Origin: an uncultured Bacilli bacterium
GTDB lineage: Bacteria > Bacillota_I > Bacilli_A > RF39 > UBA660
Length of the DNA: 5,539 bases
Direction: 5' to 3'
Assembly (NCBI GenBank): GCA_947595415.1
Contig: CANQER010000072.1
Location: 1-5,539, forward strand
Of the stretch, positions 1-5,539 are shown in pieces (position 1 is the stretch's first letter; every line of letters begins with the position of its first letter). The notes under the pieces were generated by a model. That model saw only the letters and a program-made list of their open reading frames with translations. It had not been told where the DNA came from and made no database searches. Both the position numbers and the translations under genes were made by a program.

Positions 1-90
1 GCTACTGTCGCTGGAGTGTTCAGCTTCAACCATAATGGTGGCTCCAGCGCTACCAACTCTTCTCGCCTAGTACTCTCTCCTTCAAATTAA
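1..90 (+). CDS. C-terminal fragment of a probable exported/surface protein (5' partial)
   Basis: The frame starting at base 1 is open for 29 codons and ends at TAA (88-90). It reads ATVAGVFSFNH, then a Gly/Ser/Asn-rich stretch, and ends SSRLVLSPSN. The pattern 'GVFxF ... small polar residues ... S-R-(L/V)-V-L-S-P' just before the stop is, from memory, like the C-termini of large secreted or pilin-like proteins of gut Bacillota; it also loosely recalls the last strand of C-type-lectin-fold variable proteins. I cannot name the family. G+C is about 49% (44 of 90 bases), with codons such as GTC, CTC, AGC, TCC and CGC that the downstream genes rarely use, so the gene may be acquired or frequently recombining. 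A 29-codon open frame could be chance at this composition, so the coding call is moderate. The next gene is 160 bases away and has its own ribosome binding site. Confidence 0.5.
   Translation, partial: ATVAGVFSFNHNGGSSATNSSRLVLSPSN
9..49. repeat. 8-bp perfect inverted repeat (hairpin-forming)
   Basis: CGCTGGAG (9-16) is the exact reverse complement of CTCCAGCG (42-49), enclosing 25 bases. Inside lies a smaller inverted repeat, ACCA (29-32) with TGGT (36-39), so the single strand can fold into a nested hairpin. The arms are G+C-rich in an otherwise A+T-rich window. There is no T-run after the second arm, so this is not a Rho-independent terminator. It may simply be a by-product of coding sequence. 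Confidence 0.5.
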
Positions 91-130
91 ACCTTTAGCT
101 TTAAATTTTTACACTTTTTCTTTACCTATG

Positions 131-146
131 AAGAGATTTCTCTTTT
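131..146 (+). terminator. Weak candidate terminator for the upstream gene
   Basis: AAGAGA (131-136) pairs with TCTCTT (139-144) around a two-base gap (in practice a 5-bp stem with a four-base loop), followed by only two further T residues and then AAAA. The stem is short and the T-run poor, so this is a tentative call. It is the best hairpin in the 91-250 gap for ending transcription from the gene whose stop is at 88-90. Confidence 0.25.
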
Positions 147-172
147 AAAACACACTAATAAAAACAATAGTG

Positions 173-195
173 TATAATATACATAAATATATAAT
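173..195 (+). promoter_or_regulatory. Candidate -10 elements for the lipoprotein gene
   Basis: Two perfect TATAAT hexamers occur at 173-178 and 190-195, upstream of the lipoprotein ATG at 251. Neither has a recognisable TTGACA-like -35 at 16-18 bp; the best-spaced hexamers are ACACAC or similar. In DNA this A+T-rich, TATAAT can occur by chance. The first would give a 5' leader of about 65 nt and the second about 50 nt. The rest of the 91-250 gap is A+T-rich sequence with no gene that I can support. Confidence 0.4.
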
Positions 196-239
196 TAATA
201 AAAATTTATAATTTTAACATTTTGTCTCAAACTATAAAA

Positions 240-246
240 AAGGAGG
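240..246 (+). promoter_or_regulatory. Strong ribosome binding site of the lipoprotein gene
   Basis: AAGGAGG ends four bases before the ATG at 251. It is the only full AGGAGG site in the window; the operon downstream uses AGGTGA instead. It fixes the lipoprotein start. Confidence 0.85.
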
Positions 247-250
247 CAAA

Positions 251-808
251 ATGAAAAAAATAATATATTTAATTACAAGTTTAACTTTATGTTTCATATT
301 AATAGGTTGTGACATTGGAAAAGATATGACCAACAATCCAACTAAAAAAGTAGAAACAATGTTTTCAAACTATCAAACATTAAACGAAGACGTCTTAAAA
401 GATTTAGACAACGTCCTAGCTTACCAACCATCATTCACAACAGAACAAAGACAACGTTATCGTAACCTAATGAAAAAACACTATCAAGATCTAACCTATG
501 AAATAAAAGACGAAAGAATAGATGGAGATAACGCTATTGTAACAGTAGAAATAGAAGTAAAAGATTACACCAAAGAAAAAGCTAACGCAGACTTATATCT
601 AAACAACAATCAAAATAAATTCTTAGATGAAAAAGGTGAATACTCAGAAACCTTATTTAACGATTATCTACTTGAAAAATATGAACAAACATCATCAAAA
701 GTAAAATACACCCTAGATTTAGGTCTAACCAAACAAAACGATGAATGGAAGTTAAACGAACTAACAAGTGATGACTATAAAAAAATCCAAGGAATGTATA
801 CAGAATAG
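251..808 (+). CDS. Small secreted lipoprotein of unknown function
   Basis: This 185-residue protein has a classic type II signal peptide: MKK, a hydrophobic segment (residues 4-18) and the lipobox L17-I18-G19-C20. It should be cleaved by signal peptidase II, lipidated on C20 and anchored on the outer face of the membrane. The mature part (about 165 residues) is hydrophilic and highly charged, with many Asn, Lys, Asp and Glu. An alternating stretch near residues 80-105 (YEIKDERIDGDNAIVTVEIE) and a late 'LGLTKQNDEWKLNEL' strand are the pattern of NTF2-like (DUF4878/DUF5105-type) lipoproteins, in which a helical N-terminal half precedes a curved beta sheet; that fold is an inference from pattern. 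No catalytic motif is visible. It is a single-gene unit with its own AGGAGG and a terminator. Third codon positions favour A and C (AAC, GAC), unlike the T/G-ending codons of ligA. The lipoprotein call is firm; the function is unknown. Confidence 0.88.
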   Translation: MKKIIYLITSLTLCFILIGCDIGKDMTNNPTKKVETMFSNYQTLNEDVLKDLDNVLAYQPSFTTEQRQRYRNLMKKHYQDLTYEIKDERIDGDNAIVTVEIEVKDYTKEKANADLYLNNNQNKFLDEKGEYSETLFNDYLLEKYEQTSSKVKYTLDLGLTKQNDEWKLNELTSDDYKKIQGMYTE

Positions 809-820
809 TATACATTTTTT
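793..820 (+). terminator. Rho-independent terminator after the lipoprotein gene
   Basis: AATGTATAC (793-801) pairs perfectly with GTATACATT (808-816): a 9-bp stem with a six-base loop (802-807), followed by TTTT (817-820). The T-run is six bases when the last two stem residues are counted. The last codons of the gene form the left arm, and the stop TAG (806-808) lies across the loop and the first base of the right arm. It separates the lipoprotein unit from the pcrA operon. Confidence 0.85.
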
Positions 821-839
821 AGTAATTTAAAATAAAATC

Positions 840-868
840 TTTAAACAAATCCTTATTTATGGTATGAT
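840..868 (+). promoter_or_regulatory. Promoter of the pcrA-ligA operon
   Basis: A TATGAT -10 (863-868) carries an extended TGn (TGG at 860-862). Seventeen bases upstream is TTTAAA (840-845), matching TTGACA at four of six positions. It lies directly downstream of the lipoprotein terminator, where an operon promoter is needed. The expected start site near 875 would leave a leader of only about nine bases before the pcrA ATG at 884. That leader contains GGTGG (875-879), a weak Shine-Dalgarno. Confidence 0.6.
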
Positions 869-883
869 TATTATGGTGGTATA

Positions 884-2941
884 ATGAAACTAGACAACTT
901 AAACGAAATGCAAAAACAAGCAGTTACTACGACAGAAGGACCACTTCTAGTACTAGCAGGAGCAGGTAGTGGAAAAACCAAAGTTTTAACTACAAGAATA
1001 GCTTATCTTGTTTTAGAAAAAAACGTTGATCCAAGTAACATTCTAGCAATCACTTTTACTAATAAAGCAGCTTTTGAAATGAAACAAAGAGTAGGTGAAA
1101 TGTTAGGAATGCTTGTCCATAAAATTCAAATATCAACTTTTCATTCCTTTGGATTGTCAATTATCAAACAAAACTATGACAAACTAAATCTTAAAAGTAA
1201 CTTCACAATTATAGATTCTGATGATAGTTTAGTAACCATAAAAAAAATACTAAAAGATATGGGAATTGATCCTAAAGAATATAATCCAAGAGGTATAAAA
1301 AGTAAAATAAGTGGAGCTAAAAATAGTTTAATTGACTGCTATGAATACGAAAAATACGCAAATAGTGAATTTGAAAAAATCGTTTTAGAAGTATATCGTA
1401 AATATGAACAAAAACTTCACAATAATAATTCCTTAGATTTTGATGACTTATTAGTCTATCCTATTAATCTATTTCGTAAATATCCTAACATTTTAAAAAA
1501 ATACCAAGAAAAATTTAAATACATTTTAATAGATGAATACCAAGATACAAATGAAGTTCAATACATTTTATCTAAAATGATAAGTGCTAAATATAAAAAT
1601 ATATGTGTTGTAGGAGATAACGATCAAAGTATTTATTCATTTCGTCAAGCAGATTATAGAAATATTTTAAACTTTGAAAAAGACTACAACAATGCTAAAA
1701 CTATTATGTTAGAACAAAATTATCGTTCAACAGCTATGATTTTAAAAGCAGCCAATGACGTTATCAAAAACAACAAACAAAGAAAAGATAAAATTCTTTG
1801 GACAGAAAACAATGAAGGTGTTAAAATTCATTATAAACAAGCTTACGATGAAAAAGATGAAGCTTACTATGTTTACCAAGAAATAAATAAATTACTAGCT
1901 AAAAATGTTAGTAAAAAAGATATAGTAGTTTTATATAGAACTAATGCTCAATCACGAAATATGGAAGAAATATTAATTAGAGAAAACATTCCTTATCGTG
2001 TAATTGGAAGTTTTTACTTTTATAGTAGAAAAGAAATAAAAGATTTAATTTCTTACTTAAAAGTTATCTATAATCCTAGTGATGATATAAACCTTCAAAG
2101 GATTATCAATACTCCTAAAAGAGGAATTGGACTTAAAACTATAAGTAATCTAGTTGATAAAGCAAACCTTGAAAACAAAAGTATCTTTGATGTTATTGAT
2201 AGTGGTAAAGAATTACAGTTTAAAAAAACCATTGAAGAATTAATAACACTAAAAGAAAAACATACTTTAACTGAATTAATAGATTTAATTTTAGATAAAA
2301 CTAAGATGAAAAAAGAACTAGAAGAAGAAAATAGTATTGTATCGCTTTCTCGTTTAGAAAACTTAGAGGAATTTAAAACTATTACTAAAACTTTTGAAGA
2401 AGAAGGTATCGTTTCCTTAGAAGATTTCTTAAATGAAATAAGTTTAGTAAGTGATATTGAAGAACATAAAAACAATAATGATGTTATAACTCTAATGACA
2501 GTTCATTCAGCTAAAGGATTAGAGTTTGATAACGTATTTATAATAGGTTTAGAAGAAGGGATTTTTCCTCACGCTAATAGTTTGTTTAACCAAGAAGAAC
2601 TAGAAGAAGAAAGACGACTTTGTTATGTAGCTATCACAAGAGCTAAAAAAGAATTATGGTTAGTAAATGCTAAAAGAAGAACAATTTATGGATCAACCAA
2701 CTGTAATGAACCAAGTCGTTTTATAAGTGAAATTAGTGATGACTATTTAGATTGTAATGATGAACAATCTTTTGAAATAGATGATTTAGGTGATTACAAA
2801 TTAGGAGATCATGTATGTCATAAGATATTTGGTCAAGGCGTTATAATCAAAATAGATGATGATACTTATACGATTGCTTTTAGTAATAAGTATGGTATTA
2901 GAAAAATAAGTAAAACTCATAAGAGTTTAAGAAAGGAATAG
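884..2941 (+). CDS. pcrA: ATP-dependent DNA helicase PcrA (UvrD/Rep, SF1A)
   Basis: PcrA is a 3'-5' DNA translocase and helicase of Gram-positive bacteria, essential in B. subtilis and S. aureus; it strips RecA, resolves transcription-replication conflicts, and acts in UvrABC repair and rolling-circle replication. All SF1A motifs are present: Q motif (Q10), Walker A AGAGSGKT (25-32), Ia TFTNKA (57-62), Ib TFHSFG (85-90), Walker B with D217-E218 in LIDEYQDTN, III VGDNDQSIYSFRQAD (243-257), IV NYRS (279-282), V LMTVHSAKGLEF (537-548) and VI RLCYVAITRA (578-587, arginine finger R586). 'YRTNAQSR' and 'RKEIKD' in domain 2 are typical PcrA. A C-terminal Tudor-like domain (about 639-685, GDHVCHKIFGQG), the RNA-polymerase-binding module, is retained. 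At 685 residues it is shorter than the roughly 730-740 of B. subtilis and S. aureus, largely from a reduced linker before the Tudor domain. It is the first gene of the operon. The start is supported by the Q motif at its usual distance, although the ribosome binding site (GGTGG, 875-879) is weak. Confidence 0.97.
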   Translation: MKLDNLNEMQKQAVTTTEGPLLVLAGAGSGKTKVLTTRIAYLVLEKNVDPSNILAITFTNKAAFEMKQRVGEMLGMLVHKIQISTFHSFGLSIIKQNYDKLNLKSNFTIIDSDDSLVTIKKILKDMGIDPKEYNPRGIKSKISGAKNSLIDCYEYEKYANSEFEKIVLEVYRKYEQKLHNNNSLDFDDLLVYPINLFRKYPNILKKYQEKFKYILIDEYQDTNEVQYILSKMISAKYKNICVVGDNDQSIYSFRQADYRNILNFEKDYNNAKTIMLEQNYRSTAMILKAANDVIKNNKQRKDKILWTENNEGVKIHYKQAYDEKDEAYYVYQEINKLLAKNVSKKDIVVLYRTNAQSRNMEEILIRENIPYRVIGSFYFYSRKEIKDLISYLKVIYNPSDDINLQRIINTPKRGIGLKTISNLVDKANLENKSIFDVIDSGKELQFKKTIEELITLKEKHTLTELIDLILDKTKMKKELEEENSIVSLSRLENLEEFKTITKTFEEEGIVSLEDFLNEISLVSDIEEHKNNNDVITLMTVHSAKGLEFDNVFIIGLEEGIFPHANSLFNQEELEEERRLCYVAITRAKKELWLVNAKRRTIYGSTNCNEPSRFISEISDDYLDCNDEQSFEIDDLGDYKLGDHVCHKIFGQGVIIKIDDDTYTIAFSNKYGIRKISKTHKSLRKE

Positions 2942-2945
2942 GTGA
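2940..2945 (+). promoter_or_regulatory. Ribosome binding site of the microprotein, nested in the pcrA stop
   Basis: AGGTGA begins on the second base of the pcrA TAG stop (2939-2941) and ends three bases before the ATG at 2949. This is the same site and spacing class used before ligA and the Spx-like gene. It is the main evidence that the short frame at 2949 is translated. Confidence 0.7.
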
Positions 2946-2948
2946 ATT

Positions 2949-3106
2949 ATGATTTTGGGTATTATTGACACATTAGAAGAATGGGTTAAACCATTTCGTG
3001 ATTTTGTTTTTGAAAACAGTGGTAATCCATTAATGTGGTTAGGTTTCTTTTTAATAGGAATTTTAGTTTTTAAAATTGTTTATGATGCTTTAAGTACAAA
3101 AAGTTA

Positions 3107-3107
<1 letters not shown>
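2949..3107 (+). CDS. 52-residue single-pass membrane microprotein between pcrA and ligA
   Basis: The frame starts at ATG 2949, seven bases after the pcrA stop, and ends at TAA 3105-3107, nine bases before the ligA ATG. The protein has two parts. Residues 2-20 form a likely amphipathic helix: hydrophobic I2, L3, I5, I6, L9, W12, V13, F16, F19 and V20 alternate with D7, E10, E11, K14, R17 and D18. A short turn (ENSGNP, 22-27) leads into a hydrophobic segment (about 28-45, LMWLGFFLIGILVFKIVY) long enough to cross the membrane, then a short tail ending STKS. K14 and R17 lie on the N-terminal side and K42 and K51 on the other, so charge does not fix the orientation. It has an AGGTGA site, fills almost the whole gap, and supplies with its own stop the first base of the ligA binding site. 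No family is recognised and no function is assigned. The alternative is a chance frame, which the site, fit and TM pattern argue against. Confidence 0.8.
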
Positions 3108-5093
<1,986 letters not shown>

Positions 5094-5447
5094 GTGTTAT
5101 TTGTTTGTTATAATAAATGTGGTACTTGTAGAAAGGCTAAAGCTTATTTAGAAAACAAGGGTTATAATTTTGAACAAAGGGATATAAAATTAGATAATCC
5201 TAGGGAAGATGAGTTAAAAAAATGGATTAGTAAGAGTAATACTAATATTAATAAGTGGTTTAATACAAGTGGGACTCTTTATAAAGAAATGGGTTTAAAA
5301 GATAGACTTTCTTTAATGACTGATGATGAAAAAATTAAACTTTTAAGTAGTAATGGTATGCTTGTTAAAAGACCTATTTTAGTTACAGATGATGAAGTTT
5401 TAGTAGGTTTTAAGGAAGAAGAATATAGTAAATTAAGAGGTGAATGA
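5094..5447 (+). CDS. Spx/ArsC-family thioredoxin-fold protein
   Basis: This 117-residue protein starts on GTG with zero bases after the ligA stop. It has the ArsC/Spx/YusI-type fold: a first strand LFVCYN, the redox motif C9-G-T-C12 followed by RKAKAYL, a second strand ending RDI (29-31), a helical insert with WFNTSG (55-60), and the family signature K92-R93-P94 followed by ILV and VGFKEEEY near the end. The CxxC pair and 'CRKA' context fit the Spx/MgsR/YusI branch better than true arsenate reductase. E. coli ArsC has a single active cysteine and an Arg near residue 60, where here there is G60. True Spx is about 131 residues; 117 matches YusI-like members of unknown role. Possible functions are a thiol-disulfide switch, a regulator touching RNA polymerase, or a glutathione- or thioredoxin-linked reductase; I cannot choose. 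C5 is an additional cysteine. Translation is probably coupled to ligA, and its TGA stop shares a base with the next ATG. Confidence 0.88.
   Translation: MLFVCYNKCGTCRKAKAYLENKGYNFEQRDIKLDNPREDELKKWISKSNTNINKWFNTSGTLYKEMGLKDRLSLMTDDEKIKLLSSNGMLVKRPILVTDDEVLVGFKEEEYSKLRGE
5438..5443 (+). promoter_or_regulatory. Ribosome binding site deciding the fabK start
   Basis: AGGTGA ends three bases before ATG 5447 and directly abuts the in-frame ATG at 5444. Spacing therefore favours 5447, which overlaps the last base of the upstream TGA stop. Confidence 0.65.
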
Positions 5448-5539
5448 TGGAGTTAACGAAACTTTTGGGGATTAAGTATCCTATTATTCAAGGGGCTATG
5501 GCAAGGATAGCTGATGCTTCTTTAGCTAGTAGTGTGTCA
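5447..5539 (+). CDS. fabK: Enoyl-ACP reductase II FabK-like, N-terminal 31 codons (3' partial)
   Basis: Only the N-terminus is in the window. It reads MELTKLLGIKYPIIQGAMA and continues with R-I-A-D and LASSVS. The pattern '(L)LxIxYPIxQGxMAxxADxxLAxxVS' is the first strand and FMN-phosphate-side loop of the FabK/nitronate monooxygenase TIM-barrel family. It lines up well with pneumococcal FabK (ELLKIDYPIFQGGMAWVADG). FabK is an FMN-dependent, NAD(P)H-using enzyme that reduces enoyl-ACP in the last step of type II fatty-acid elongation, in place of FabI. A 2-nitropropane dioxygenase-type paralogue cannot be excluded from 31 residues. It overlaps the Spx-like gene by one base and so belongs to the same transcript. 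An in-frame ATG one codon upstream (5444) is a less likely start because of its zero spacing from AGGTGA. Confidence 0.8.
   Translation, partial: MELTKLLGIKYPIIQGAMARIADASLASSVS

Noticed and set aside
1..90. Minus-strand T-box-like leader (GGAGAGAGTAC and later GAA...CTCC elements)
   Set aside because: The specifier-stem pairing required around the AGTA element is not present; the strong CGCTGGAG/CTCCAGCG hairpin is incompatible with it, and the plus-strand coding reading explains the sequence better.
201..215. A/T-only palindrome AAAATT-TAT-AATTTT upstream of the lipoprotein gene
   Set aside because: Pure A/T palindromes of this length are frequent in such DNA and there is no second copy to suggest an operator.
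1240..1247. Run of eight A residues in pcrA as a programmed slippage site
   Set aside because: It encodes two lysines (K120-K121) in frame, A-runs are expected at this base composition, and slipping would merely truncate the helicase with no alternative product visible.
2095..2475. Long antisense open frame opposite pcrA
   Set aside because: It lies wholly within pcrA, is Ser/Leu/Ile-rich as expected from the complement of A-rich codons, and has no plausible domain or binding site.
2800..3100. Replication origin at the point where GC skew changes sign
   Set aside because: The change falls inside an operon with no intergenic space, DnaA-box cluster or AT-rich unwinding region, so a gradual codon-use difference is more likely.
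5444..5456. Alternative genetic code (TGA = Trp), suggested by the very low G+C
   Set aside because: Tryptophans in pcrA, the microprotein, ligA and the Spx-like protein are TGG, and TGA serves as the stop of the Spx-like gene. Read-through there would add only three residues, so that stop alone is weak evidence, but the TGG usage is consistent.

Overview
The window is low-GC Bacillota DNA (roughly 28% G+C by eye). It reads in the standard code: all tryptophans I checked are TGG, and TGA is used as a stop. The AGGAGG/AGGTGA ribosome binding sites, the lipobox protein and the pcrA-ligA gene order all fit Bacillota. Very A+T-rich codon use suggests a host-associated or gut lineage near the Erysipelotrichia/Mollicutes-like groups, but the lineage is an inference.

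Layout. Positions 1-90 hold an open frame ending in TAA, probably the C-terminus of an exported or surface protein; it is about 49% G+C, far above everything that follows, and contains an 8-bp perfect inverted repeat. Positions 91-250 are an A+T-rich gap with two TATAAT hexamers and a strong AGGAGG. A single-gene unit follows (251-808), encoding a small lipoprotein of unknown function that ends in a clear Rho-independent terminator overlapping its stop codon.

A new promoter just before 884 then drives a tight co-directional operon: pcrA (UvrD-family helicase), a 52-codon single-pass membrane microprotein (2949-3107), ligA (NAD+-dependent DNA ligase), a Spx/ArsC-family thioredoxin-fold protein that starts on GTG directly after the ligA stop, and the first 31 codons of a FabK-like enoyl-ACP reductase running off the end. 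Gaps are 7, 9 and 0 nt, then a 1-nt overlap. Each downstream gene is served by the same AGGTGA site, overlapping or immediately preceding the upstream stop codon, which points to translational coupling.

How the genes work together. PcrA and LigA are the usual helicase/ligase pair: PcrA clears nucleoprotein and unwinds damaged DNA, and LigA seals nicks after replication and repair. The Spx-like protein (redox or stress) and FabK (fatty-acid elongation) are not DNA-repair genes and probably share the transcript for expression reasons. I see no mobile element, CRISPR array, tRNA or rRNA, and no evidence of a whole new system. The best candidates for something undescribed are the pcrA-ligA membrane microprotein and the compositionally odd protein tail at the left edge.
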